From the NCBI GenBank assembly GCA_014534095.1, contig JACVSD010000020.1, positions 1 to 20,279 on the forward strand: a DNA stretch of 20,279 nucleotides, read 5' to 3'. The translations under genes were made by a program, and so were the position numbers. Origin of the DNA: Nitrospiraceae bacterium. Lineage in GTDB: Bacteria; Nitrospirota; Nitrospiria; Nitrospirales; Nitrospiraceae. This document shows, one piece after another, positions 9,625 through 19,885 of the stretch. The notes under the pieces were generated by a model. It had not been told where the DNA came from, did no database searches, and saw only the letters and a list, made by a program, of their open reading frames with translations. Every line of letters starts with the position of its first letter. Position 1 is the first letter of the stretch.

Positions 9625-11208
9625 ATGGACATTCACGCGCTCCAACAGATCGTGCATAAAACGCGGGATGCCCGCCGGAAGCAAACCATTCCGAAGTTTT
9701 CTCCTGCCGATTGCGATCAACTGATTCACAAGTACCATCCCGATTATCGGGCCAGTGCCTATCGTCCGATCCGCTTTGGCCCCAACATCAACGAAAAGAC
9801 CGTGGTCGAACTCGCCACGTTGCTCGAGGGCGACAGCCCCATTTCGGACGACATGGACCTGACCCCGCACCATACGACCGATGTGCTGGTGATCGGGGGC
9901 GGCGGGGCGGGCTGTGCCGCGGCGCTTCATGCCCACGGCGCGGGCGCGCGCGTCATCCTGGCGACCAAGCTGAGGCTCGGCGACTCCAATAGCGTCATGG
10001 CTCAGGGCGGCATGCAGATTTCGGTCGCACCGGAGGATTCGCCGGTCACCCATTTCCTCGATACCCTCAAGGGCGGCCATATGCATAACGACCACGACCT
10101 GTTGAAGGTCATGGTCGAAGACGGCCCCTCGATCGCAAAGTGGCTTCTTCAGTTAGGCGTATTGTTTGACCGGCAAGCGGACGGCAACCTGCATGTCAAA
10201 AAGGGCGGTGGCAGTTCCAAGCCTCGGTTGCTCACGTGCTCGGATTATACCGGCCTTGAAATCATGCGGGTCCTCAAGGACGAGGTCATCAACCAGAAAA
10301 TTCCATTGCTGGAGTTCTGCGCGGCGGTTGAATTGCTCAGTGATGGTGACGGTCAGTGCAGCGGGGCGATCTTCAAGGACCTGGACAATCACCGCTATGT
10401 AGTGGTGGCGGCCAAGTCGGTGATTCTGGCCACCGGAGGCATCGGCCGCCTGCACATTCAAGGATTTCCGACGAGCAATCACTATGGCGCAACCGGCGAT
10501 GGTTTGTGCCTCTCGTACCGGATCGGGGCGAAGCTGGCCCATATCGACACATTCCAATACCATCCATCTGGCGCCGTCTTTCCGGAACAACTGATTGGGG
10601 CGTTGGTCACCGAAGGGATCCGGTCTGAGGGCGGACAACTCGTCAATGCACGGGGCGAACGATTTGTAAATGAGTTGGACACGCGTGACGTCGTGTCGGC
10701 CTCGATCATCCGCGAGTGTGAAGAAGGCCGTGGAATCCGTACAATGTCCGGCCGCGTCGGCGTTTGGCTCGACACGCCGCTCCTCGATGCCGAGCATGGG
10801 CCTGGAACGGTGGAGAAGCATTTCCCTGCGATGATGATGCAGTTTGAGCGGTTTGGAATCGACATCAGCAAAGATCCGGTCCTGATCTATCCGACGCTGC
10901 ACTATCAAAATGGTGGCGTCAAGATCGACACGAATTCAGAAACCAATGTGAAGCAGCTGTTCGTGGCCGGGGAAGCCTCCGGCGGTCTGCATGGGCGCAA
11001 TCGGTTGATGGGCAATTCATTGCTCGACCTGATGGTCTTCGGCAGGCGTTCAGGGTTGACCGCGGCGGGTCGGTCCGGCTCCATGAAGCAGGGCAAGCTC
11101 ACGCTGACTCACTTGCAGCGCTTCCGTGCTGAGGCCAAGAAGCATGGCAACCTCAGCAGTGTGATCTCGCCCATGATCCTGCCCGCCTACACCCGAAAAG
11201 TGAGCTAA
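9625..11208 (+). CDS. frdA: Fumarate reductase/succinate dehydrogenase-like flavoprotein subunit
   Basis: FAD enzyme, probably reducing fumarate to succinate. An N-terminal extension of about 85 residues precedes the dinucleotide-binding motif VIGGGGAGCAAA. Dicarboxylate catalytic residues are conserved: His313 (YHPSG), Arg333 (IRSEGG), His426 (TLHYQNGG) and Arg460 (GRNRLMGNS). The usual SHTxxAQGG histidine that binds FAD covalently is Asn122 (SNSVMAQGG), so FAD is expected to be non-covalent. Only 67 residues follow Arg460, against roughly 200 in E. coli FrdA, so the C-terminal helical and cap parts are largely missing. This is not a frameshift artefact that I can see: sucC starts 13 bp later behind its own RBS. 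ATG 9625 is the only in-frame start after the TGA at 9586 and has no close Shine-Dalgarno. Aspartate oxidase is less likely given the iron-sulfur partner and the context. Confidence 0.82.
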   Translation: MDIHALQQIVHKTRDARRKQTIPKFSPADCDQLIHKYHPDYRASAYRPIRFGPNINEKTVVELATLLEGDSPISDDMDLTPHHTTDVLVIGGGGAGCAAALHAHGAGARVILATKLRLGDSNSVMAQGGMQISVAPEDSPVTHFLDTLKGGHMHNDHDLLKVMVEDGPSIAKWLLQLGVLFDRQADGNLHVKKGGGSSKPRLLTCSDYTGLEIMRVLKDEVINQKIPLLEFCAAVELLSDGDGQCSGAIFKDLDNHRYVVVAAKSVILATGGIGRLHIQGFPTSNHYGATGDGLCLSYRIGAKLAHIDTFQYHPSGAVFPEQLIGALVTEGIRSEGGQLVNARGERFVNELDTRDVVSASIIRECEEGRGIRTMSGRVGVWLDTPLLDAEHGPGTVEKHFPAMMMQFERFGIDISKDPVLIYPTLHYQNGGVKIDTNSETNVKQLFVAGEASGGLHGRNRLMGNSLLDLMVFGRRSGLTAAGRSGSMKQGKLTLTHLQRFRAEAKKHGNLSSVISPMILPAYTRKVS

Positions 11209-11221
11209 AAAGGGGTCCAGC

Positions 11222-12400
11222 ATGAATGTGCATGAGTTTCAGGCGAAGTCATTGTTTGCGCAGTTCGGCGTGCCGGTGCCGCGCGGGAAGGAAGTGACCT
11301 CTCCCGAATCGGCCACGGCGTGGGCTAACGAGCTGAATACGCCTGTCTTTGTCGTCAAGGCTCAGATTCATGCCGGCGGTCGCGGCAAAGCCGGCGGCGT
11401 CAAAATCACGAAAGACAAGAGCGCGGTCGGGGGCCTTGCCAAAGAGTTGATCGGCAAGACGCTCGTCACGCATCAGACCGGGCCGAAGGGCCGGACCGTG
11501 CATCGGCTCCTGCTCGAAGAAGGCGCGAACATCAGCAAAGAGCTGTATTTGTCCATTCTCGTCGATCGGGATACAGGCTGGCCGACGTTCATCGCCAGCA
11601 CGGAAGGCGGGATGGAGATCGAAGAGGTCGCCGAAAAGACGCCGGAGAAGATCATCAAGGAAGCGGTTGATCCGGCGGTGGGCTTTCAAGGTCACAATGG
11701 ACGCAATGTGGCCTTCGCCCTTGGCCTCCATCAGATCGAACCGGCGGTCATCAATCCCTTTGTCCACATGCTCGGCAATCTCTATCGACTCTTCATGGAC
11801 AAGCACGCCGCACTTGTGGAGATTAATCCGCTCATCATCACGAAGGAAAAGACCTTGGTCGCGCTGGATGGGAAAGTGTCCTTCGACGACAACGGCCTCT
11901 TCAAGCACGAAGACGTGCAGAAAATGCGCGATCTCAACGAGGAAGATCCGCTCGAAATCGAAGCGACGGCAAACAACCTGAACTACGTCAAACTGGACGG
12001 CAACATCGGGTGCATGGTCAATGGCGCGGGTCTCGCCATGGCCACGATGGACGTCATCAAGCTGGCTGGCAGCGAGCCGGCCAACTTTCTCGACGTCGGC
12101 GGCGGCGCGACGAAAGAGACGGTGGCGGCCGGATTCAGAATCCTGCTCAAAGATCCGAATGTCAAAGGTATCTTCATCAATATCTTCGGCGGTATCGTGC
12201 GATGCGAACGGATCGCTCATGGCGTGATTGAAGCGGCCAAAGAAGTGAAGATAACGGTGCCGTTGGTCGTGCGCCTTCAGGGAACGAACGCCGCGGAAGG
12301 GCGTCAGCTCCTGGCCCAATCCGGTCTCACGCTCGACGTGGCCGACGACTTGTGGGAAGCGGCGCAAAAGATTGTGCAGATGACCGGCAAAGCGGCGTAA
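11222..12400 (+). CDS. sucC: Succinyl-CoA synthetase (ADP-forming), beta subunit
   Basis: ATP-grasp subunit of succinate-CoA ligase. It activates succinate to succinyl-CoA in the reductive direction and binds nucleotide and succinate. The N-terminus ([16 protein letters not shown]) is typical. The ATP-grasp part shows [16 protein letters not shown] (Lys46, His50) and VEINPLI with Glu200 and Asn202, which bind metal. The C-terminal flavodoxin-like domain shows [13 protein letters not shown] and [12 protein letters not shown]. The length of 392 aa is standard. AAAGGGG lies just upstream of ATG 11222, 13 bp after frdA. sucD starts 11 bp after the stop. Confidence 0.97.
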   Translation: MNVHEFQAKSLFAQFGVPVPRGKEVTSPESATAWANELNTPVFVVKAQIHAGGRGKAGGVKITKDKSAVGGLAKELIGKTLVTHQTGPKGRTVHRLLLEEGANISKELYLSILVDRDTGWPTFIASTEGGMEIEEVAEKTPEKIIKEAVDPAVGFQGHNGRNVAFALGLHQIEPAVINPFVHMLGNLYRLFMDKHAALVEINPLIITKEKTLVALDGKVSFDDNGLFKHEDVQKMRDLNEEDPLEIEATANNLNYVKLDGNIGCMVNGAGLAMATMDVIKLAGSEPANFLDVGGGATKETVAAGFRILLKDPNVKGIFINIFGGIVRCERIAHGVIEAAKEVKITVPLVVRLQGTNAAEGRQLLAQSGLTLDVADDLWEAAQKIVQMTGKAA

Positions 12401-12411
12401 AGGAGTAGACC

Positions 12412-13284
12412 GTGAGCATTCTCGTCAATAAAAACACGCGTGTGCTGGTGCAGGGGATCACGGGCAAAGAAGGGTCATTCCACGCGACCCAATGCAAAGC
12501 CTATGGCACGAAGGTCGTCGCGGGCGTGACACCGGGCAAGGCCGGGCAAGAAGTGGAAGGGATTCCTGTGTTCAACACGGTGGCCGACGCGGTGAAGAAG
12601 ACGGAGTGTGATACCTCCCTGATCTTCGTGCCGCCGCCCTTTTGCGCGGATGCCATCCTCGAGGCGGCAGACGCCGGGGTGAAGCTCGTGATCTGCATCA
12701 CTGAAGGCATCCCGGTCAATGATATGGTGAAGGTCAAGCGGGCGCTGCGGGGGCGGGATGTCCGGTTAATCGGCCCGAACTGTCCGGGCGTCATCACGGT
12801 GGATGAGGCGAAGATCGGCATTATGCCGGGCTTTATTCATAAGAAAGGCATCGTCGGTGTGGTATCCCGTAGCGGCACCCTGACCTATGAGGCGGTGCAT
12901 CAATTGTCGACACTGGGCCTCGGTGAGACAACTTGCGTCGGCATCGGCGGCGACCCCGTCAACGGTACCGGGTTTGTCGATGTGCTGCCCCTGTTCGAAA
13001 AGGATACGGAGACGCAAGCCATTGTCATGATCGGCGAGATCGGCGGCGACGCCGAAGAAAAGGCCGCCGAGTACATCAAGAAGCATGTCAAAAAACCTGT
13101 GATCAGCTTTATCGCCGGCATCACCGCTCCGCCGGGACGCAGGATGGGCCATGCCGGCGCCATTATCTCGGGCGGCAAGGGCACCGCGACGGAGAAAATG
13201 AAGGCCTTGGAAGCGGCGGGTGTCAAAGTGGTGAAGAATCCTGCGGAAATCGGGCATGCAGTGAAGAAGGCGCTCGGCCGTTAG
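12412..13284 (+). CDS. sucD: Succinyl-CoA synthetase, alpha subunit
   Basis: CoA-binding, phosphohistidine-carrying subunit of succinate-CoA ligase. [10 protein letters not shown] at 15-24 is the CoA-binding loop and GPNCPG begins at 121. His247 in RRMGHAGAI is the histidine phosphorylated in catalysis (His246 in E. coli). The length of 290 aa is standard. The start is GTG 12412, with AGGAG at 12401-12405 six bases before it and the sucC stop immediately upstream, indicating tight coupling. It is the last gene of the cluster; no convincing terminator is visible in the 133 bp before the convergent gene. Confidence 0.97.
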   Translation: MSILVNKNTRVLVQGITGKEGSFHATQCKAYGTKVVAGVTPGKAGQEVEGIPVFNTVADAVKKTECDTSLIFVPPPFCADAILEAADAGVKLVICITEGIPVNDMVKVKRALRGRDVRLIGPNCPGVITVDEAKIGIMPGFIHKKGIVGVVSRSGTLTYEAVHQLSTLGLGETTCVGIGGDPVNGTGFVDVLPLFEKDTETQAIVMIGEIGGDAEEKAAEYIKKHVKKPVISFIAGITAPPGRRMGHAGAIISGGKGTATEKMKALEAAGVKVVKNPAEIGHAVKKALGR

Positions 13285-13417
13285 GGGCACGCACGCGCTT
13301 CATGATCTAACCGTGGGCTATTGACGTTCTGCACCAGCGCACCCTTGCTTGGGCTCCGTAACGTCTAGGTCTGTGAACCAGGCCCGGGCGTTGAGACCCG
13401 TTCTAACCTCTCCTGTG

Positions 13418-14155
13418 CTATTCAGGTTCTCGTCTCAAACCCAGTTGATCCAGGAGACTGTCTGCCCACAGCCAGGGCGATCCTTCGTCTTCGTGCTTGC
13501 AGTACACGTAATAGTCCTGTCCTCGGCCTGAGGCCTCCTTGAATCGTTCCGCCCATCGCGCCAGGTCCGTTGCCTCATATGCGCTTTTCCTCAGGCGCGC
13601 ATAGCGAAACCCGGCCGTGTTCCGAAGTTCGGCTTCATGCTCATCCGTATCCACTTCGGCCCAGGCCACACCATGATGGCGCAAAAGCTGTTCTACTGGC
13701 TCTGCATGCCAACTGTCGTGGCGGAATTCGAACGTCCATCGATGCGACGTCGGCAGCGCCTCCAGGAAAGTGGCCAGCCGGGCGTCGTCGCGTTTAAAAT
13801 TCGGCGGTAGCTGGAGGAGGATCGGTCCGAGCCTCCCCGCTTCGTGCAGCGGCGCGAGGCGCTCGAGCATGGCCTGCAATGTCGACAGGCCTTCAAGTTT
13901 GAGCCGCCGGACATGGGTGATTTGCCGATGGGCCTTGGGTGCGTAGACAAAGTCGGACGGGGCCTGCTCGACCCAGGCTCGGACGGCCTGATCCGTCGGC
14001 AGCCGGTACCAGATGCCATCCAGCTCAACGGTGGAGTACCTGCTCGCATAGTAGCGGAGAAAGCCGGCCGGCTTGATATCAGCGGGGTAGAACCGGTCAG
14101 GCCCTTGCCATGCTTTATAGGAATAGCCGGAAAGACCAATGTAGATGCGACCCAT
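13418..14155 (-). CDS. DUF72 family protein (YecE-like)
   Basis: Conserved protein of unknown biochemical role with a predicted TIM-barrel fold. The N-terminus IYIGLSGYSYKAWQG...FYP is the DUF72 signature. Further family segments are the YSTVELDGIWYRLP stretch near residue 40, LLQLPPNFK near 112 and FEFRHDSW near 140. Length is 245 aa. ATG at 14155 is preceded on its strand by GGGAGGAGGG a few bases upstream, a strong ribosome binding site. It is convergent with sucD and separated from ahcY by about 360 bp, so it is probably a single-gene unit. No catalytic role can be assigned from the sequence. Confidence 0.88.
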   Translation of the reverse strand: MGRIYIGLSGYSYKAWQGPDRFYPADIKPAGFLRYYASRYSTVELDGIWYRLPTDQAVRAWVEQAPSDFVYAPKAHRQITHVRRLKLEGLSTLQAMLERLAPLHEAGRLGPILLQLPPNFKRDDARLATFLEALPTSHRWTFEFRHDSWHAEPVEQLLRHHGVAWAEVDTDEHEAELRNTAGFRYARLRKSAYEATDLARWAERFKEASGRGQDYYVYCKHEDEGSPWLWADSLLDQLGLRREPE

Positions 14156-14451
14156 CTCGGCCCTCCTCCCTCATGTACGCAAGCATTCGGCCGATTGCTC
14201 AGGAGTCCAATGCGGGACTGGTTGCCGACCGACCGCTGCTGATATCACCATTGAGTTCGGAGCGATGACGGGTCGCAGTGGCAAATAGGCATCAACGGTC
14301 TGAACTCGAGCGCATCGGTCACGACTGTTCAGAAGGAATTCCACCTGAATCATAGTCCGCTGCCAGGTATGGCTCAAGCGCTCCCATGAAGTTCTTGGAA
14401 GGGCCGACTGTGTGTCCGCTTTCCTGTCGAGCAACAGTGGAGGTCTAAATC
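14156..14451. other. Non-coding stretch with no gene supported
   Basis: About 300 bp upstream of the DUF72 gene. The only open frame of note (14171-14434, minus) needs a TTG start, has no recognisable motif and ends right behind the DUF72 start. Apart from the DUF72 ribosome binding site next to 14155 I see no confident promoter, repeat or RNA here. Confidence 0.5.
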
Positions 14452-14479
14452 AAAAGGCCGCCTGTGCAGGCGGCCTTTT
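14452..14479 (-). terminator. Rho-independent terminator of ahcY (bidirectional shape)
   Basis: AAAAGGCCGCCTG (14452-14464) and CAGGCGGCCTTTT (14467-14479) are perfect inverted arms. The GC-rich stem has T-runs on both strands, so it can work in either direction. It lies 34 bp beyond the ahcY stop on the minus strand, the natural end of the metK-ahcY message. Confidence 0.9.
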
Positions 14480-14513
14480 CACTCGAGGTACTGAACGGTA
14501 GAGTCTGGCTTGA

Positions 14514-17022
<2,509 letters not shown>

Positions 17023-17109
17023 GCGCATTCGCTCCCTTTGGGTTCTGGTTTTCGCACACCCGCAGCGGCCAACAGTGACGATGGGGTCTTGGTTTTTGGG
17101 GACGTTCGA

Positions 17110-17139
17110 ATTCTAGAGGAGTTTATGGGGCGTTGTCCA
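17110..17139 (-). promoter_or_regulatory. Candidate sigma70 promoter of metK
   Basis: On the minus strand TGGACA (17139-17134) and TAGAAT (17115-17110) are spaced by 18 bp, each matching 5 of 6 consensus bases. It would give a leader of roughly 80 nt before metK. It is divergent from the resB promoter 45 bp away. Confidence 0.5.
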
Positions 17140-17184
17140 ATCTTTCTGTCGCGGATGAAGCGGCGTCTTGGCTCGACGGTTTGC

Positions 17185-17214
17185 TTGACACTGCTTTTCA
17201 GCCACTTGTAAGAT
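17185..17214 (+). promoter_or_regulatory. Candidate sigma70 promoter of the ccs (resB-resC) operon
   Basis: A perfect TTGACA (17185-17190) and TAAGAT (17209-17214) are spaced by 18 bp. The expected transcript would begin near 17221 and carry about 130 nt of leader before resB, including the small ORF at 17279. Confidence 0.6.
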
Positions 17215-17278
17215 GACCGCATTTCGCGGCCTAGACATCCCCTCACGCAGCATCCATGAAATGACATCCCGGAGGAAC

Positions 17279-17356
17279 ATGGGTCGGCTGGAGCGCCCGG
17301 CGCTCTCTTGGTCCGGGCGTCGAATGGGTATCAACACGGGATTGAATAGAGTATGA
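17279..17356 (+). CDS. Candidate 25-codon leader ORF overlapping the resB start
   Basis: ATG 17279 has GGAGG three bases upstream (17271-17275) and opens a 25-codon frame beginning MGRLERPALSW. Its TGA at 17354-17356 overlaps the resB ATG (17353) as ATGA, the classic arrangement for translational coupling. resB itself has only a weak ribosome binding site. The ORF holds two mutually exclusive hairpins. One is GAGCGC/GCGCTC (17291-17296 with 17300-17305). The other is CGCCCGG/CCGGGCG (17294-17300 with 17313-17319). The peptide matches nothing I recognise, so its function may be regulatory through the act of translation. It could also be chance. Confidence 0.4.
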   Translation: MGRLERPALSWSGRRMGINTGLNRV

Positions 17357-18789
17357 ACGGTCATCCGGACGCGCTGCCTGAAGAGCCGGCCGCCCGCCCA
17401 TCGACCCCCCGCTTGGGATGGGACGAGTTTTCTCGCGAGTTGGTCGAGTTCTTTGCCTCCATCAAGTTGGCCATCTTCCTGTTTTTGTTTCTGGCCATCA
17501 CGGCCACGGTCGGGACCGTCATCCAGCAAGGCGAGCGCCCTGAAGTCTATGTCCAGGAGTACGGAGAGAACGCCTACCGCTGGTTTGTCCGACTCGGCTT
17601 TACCGACGTCTATCATGCCTGGTGGTTTACCAGCCTGCTTGGACTGCTTTGCGTCAATTCGCTGACCTGCTTTTACAAACGCTTTCCGGCCGTCTGGCGG
17701 TCGATGCAGCAGGATAAGGTCGGGATCACCCTGCCATTCATCAAGAACCTCAGGCAGCAGGCCGAAATACCCGTGCGGAATACGAAAGAATCGGTCGCTC
17801 AGCGCATGCTCGAGTACTTCGTCTCGAAAGGGTACCGAGTATTGGCGAAGAATGAATCCGGTGAAGTGACGCTCTATGCGACCAAGGGGGTGATGGGACG
17901 GGTCGGGGCCCATATGGCTCACTTGAGTGCGACGGTCATTATCTTTGGCGGCTTGCTCGGGACGTATTACGGTTTTCAAGAGTTTGGCGTCTGTCTCGAA
18001 GGACAGACGTATCACATCCCCCGCGGCAACTTTGATCTCAAAGTAGACAAGTTCTGGATCGACTACCATGAAAATGGGTCGGTGAAGTCCTACAACAGTA
18101 CATTGACGGTCCTCGAAGGCGGGCAACCCACCGTGACGAAGACTATTTCGGTCAACGATCCGCTGGTCTACAAGGGCATCTGGTTCTATCAGTCGAGTTA
18201 CGGCGACTCATGGGATCAGGTGGAAGTGGCGCGCGTCATCGTTAAGGATAAGGCGTCTGACAAGGTCCTGAAAACCGTGGATCTGGAATGGCAGAAGGAA
18301 CAGGCTTTGCCGGACCTCAAGTTGAAACTCTCCATTACCGATTTCGTGGCGGACTTTGCCTTCAATTCGTCGGAGAAGAAGGTCTTCTCCAAAACGGTCG
18401 AGCATGCGAATCCGGCGGTGAAGCTGGCGATTCATGAGCGCGACGCCGTGGCGGCGACGCCATGGATCTTCCAGCAGTTTCCCGATTTGTTTGAGATCAA
18501 GGATTCGAAGTATCAGTTCGAGCTGGTGGGATATAAGCCGAAGAAGTTTACTGGGCTCCAAATCGCGAAGAATCCGGGGATCAACATTGTGTGGACGGGC
18601 TGCACGATGATCGTGGTCGGCATTACCTTGTCCTCGTTCATCTATCATCGGCGGCTGTGGGCGAAGATCATCCCGGCTCCGGAAGGCGGCGTGACGGTGC
18701 ACATCGGCGGAACTACGCACAAGAGCAACATCGACTTTCAAAAGGAGTTCCGAAAACTGACAGAGAAGGTTCAAACCTTTCAGGCGTGA
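17353..18789 (+). CDS. resB: Cytochrome c biogenesis protein ResB (CcsB-like)
   Basis: Membrane subunit of the System II cytochrome c heme ligation complex, which works with ResC to attach heme to apocytochromes c on the outer face of the membrane. Predicted helices lie at about 37-57, 88-107, 188-208 and 412-430. His187 and His190 (GAHMAHLS) mark the third helix. A large extracytoplasmic domain spans about 210-410. His432 and a cytoplasmic tail follow the last helix. Length is 478 aa. An in-frame TAG ends four bases before ATG 17353, so the protein cannot start earlier. resC follows after 64 bp. Confidence 0.92.
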   Translation: MNGHPDALPEEPAARPSTPRLGWDEFSRELVEFFASIKLAIFLFLFLAITATVGTVIQQGERPEVYVQEYGENAYRWFVRLGFTDVYHAWWFTSLLGLLCVNSLTCFYKRFPAVWRSMQQDKVGITLPFIKNLRQQAEIPVRNTKESVAQRMLEYFVSKGYRVLAKNESGEVTLYATKGVMGRVGAHMAHLSATVIIFGGLLGTYYGFQEFGVCLEGQTYHIPRGNFDLKVDKFWIDYHENGSVKSYNSTLTVLEGGQPTVTKTISVNDPLVYKGIWFYQSSYGDSWDQVEVARVIVKDKASDKVLKTVDLEWQKEQALPDLKLKLSITDFVADFAFNSSEKKVFSKTVEHANPAVKLAIHERDAVAATPWIFQQFPDLFEIKDSKYQFELVGYKPKKFTGLQIAKNPGINIVWTGCTMIVVGITLSSFIYHRRLWAKIIPAPEGGVTVHIGGTTHKSNIDFQKEFRKLTEKVQTFQA

Positions 18790-18853
18790 ACGCTGGTGAC
18801 GGGAGATCGTTCTTGGGTATGATAGACCGGCACGGAAAGACGGAGGACACTGT

Positions 18854-19768
18854 ATGATGCGCTCACTGTTCTTGTTCGATATGACGTTCTGGCTCTATCT
18901 GGCGGCCCTCGGGCTGTACATCGCCTATCTGTTTGCCCGGCGCCCCGCCATGGCGCTGGCCCCCGCCGGATATCCGACCGAGAATTTCGACGAACGGGAC
19001 GGGGCCTGGGCCACTCAGTTAGGTCAAGTCGCCACGCTGGTCACCGTCTTCGGATGGATCCTCAATACGGGCGCCCTCTTGACCCGCGCCTTCGAGCGCA
19101 TGGAGCATTCTGGGACTTTTGCGCCCTGGTCGAATCAGTTTGAAGCGATGGCCTACGTGTCCTGGGCCATCATCCTTGGCTATGTGGTGCTGGAACTGCG
19201 TTATAAAATCAAGGCGATCGGCGCCTTTGTCGTCGGGATCGGGTTCATTGCGATGGGAGCGGCGTCGTTGCTGCCCTATCGCTATCAGACAGCCGAGCCG
19301 CTGGTGCCGGCGCTGAACAGCTATTGGATCTACATCCACGTGTCCGTGACCTTGACGAGCTATGCGGCCTTTGCAATGGCCGGAGGCCTCGGTCTGATGT
19401 ATCTTTTCAAGGAGCGGGCCGAATTGCGAGGCAGCAATTCTCGGTTTTATGCGGCTTTCCCAGACCTCGAGACGATTGATGAGCTGGGGTACAAAGCGAT
19501 CATGGTGGGCTTTCCACTCCTGGCCTTTGGAATCATTCTTGGCGCGATGTGGGCGAACTATGCCTGGGGCGGCTATTGGAGTTGGGACCCGAAAGAAACG
19601 TGGTCGCTTATCGTCTGGCTGATCTATGGCGCCTATATACACGCCAGGATGACGCGCGGGTGGGAAGGCCGTAAAGCGGCGATCTACGCCGTCTTTGGCT
19701 TCCTGATGGTGATCTTCTGCTTCTGGGGTGTAAACTTCCTGCTATCGGGCCTGCACGCCTACGCGTAA
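18854..19768 (+). CDS. resC: Cytochrome c biogenesis protein ResC (CcsA-like)
   Basis: Multi-span heme-handling partner of ResB in System II. The family WWD segment (MWANYAWGGYWSWDPKETW, beginning at residue 232) is intact. Candidate heme-ligand histidines are His162, His263 and His301. Hydrophobic helices lie near 10-27, 57-77, 96-115, 120-140, 160-185, 215-232, 250-265 and 277-297. Length is 304 aa. ATG 18854 has GGAGG (18842-18846) seven bases upstream; a second ATG follows directly. Cotranscription with resB is likely, and a thioredoxin-like gene follows after 117 bp. Confidence 0.93.
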   Translation: MMRSLFLFDMTFWLYLAALGLYIAYLFARRPAMALAPAGYPTENFDERDGAWATQLGQVATLVTVFGWILNTGALLTRAFERMEHSGTFAPWSNQFEAMAYVSWAIILGYVVLELRYKIKAIGAFVVGIGFIAMGAASLLPYRYQTAEPLVPALNSYWIYIHVSVTLTSYAAFAMAGGLGLMYLFKERAELRGSNSRFYAAFPDLETIDELGYKAIMVGFPLLAFGIILGAMWANYAWGGYWSWDPKETWSLIVWLIYGAYIHARMTRGWEGRKAAIYAVFGFLMVIFCFWGVNFLLSGLHAYA

Positions 19769-19885
19769 TACTGAGCGTGAAATGGGACTCTGTCGGTCCG
19801 ATCAGCGACTGACGACAGGAAGGACGTATCCGTCCCGGTCCGCTTTGTCCGCATGCCATGATGCAGACTATCTCTGGAGGGCTCC

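Noticed and set aside
9625..11208. L-aspartate oxidase (NadB) as the identity of the flavoprotein
   Set aside because: The adjacent iron-sulfur subunit and the reductive-TCA context fit fumarate reductase better, although the missing covalent-FAD histidine is shared with NadB.
11249..12367. 372-codon minus-strand ORF opposite sucC
   Set aside because: It mirrors the sucC frame almost exactly; its composition is typical of an antisense artefact.
13323..13365. GACGTT/AACGTC inverted repeat in the sucD-DUF72 spacer as a terminator
   Set aside because: Only 6 bp with a 31-nt interior and no T-tract; too weak to call.
13285..13417. Possible tRNA or small RNA between sucD and the DUF72 gene
   Set aside because: No cloverleaf or T-loop consensus (GGTTCRA) could be found on either strand.
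14171..14434. 87-codon minus-strand ORF between the DUF72 gene and ahcY
   Set aside because: It needs a TTG start and has no motif; nothing else supports it as a gene.
17113..18126. 337-codon minus-strand ORF across the metK-resB spacer and resB
   Set aside because: It overlaps the divergent promoters and the conserved resB coding region, with no recognisable motif.
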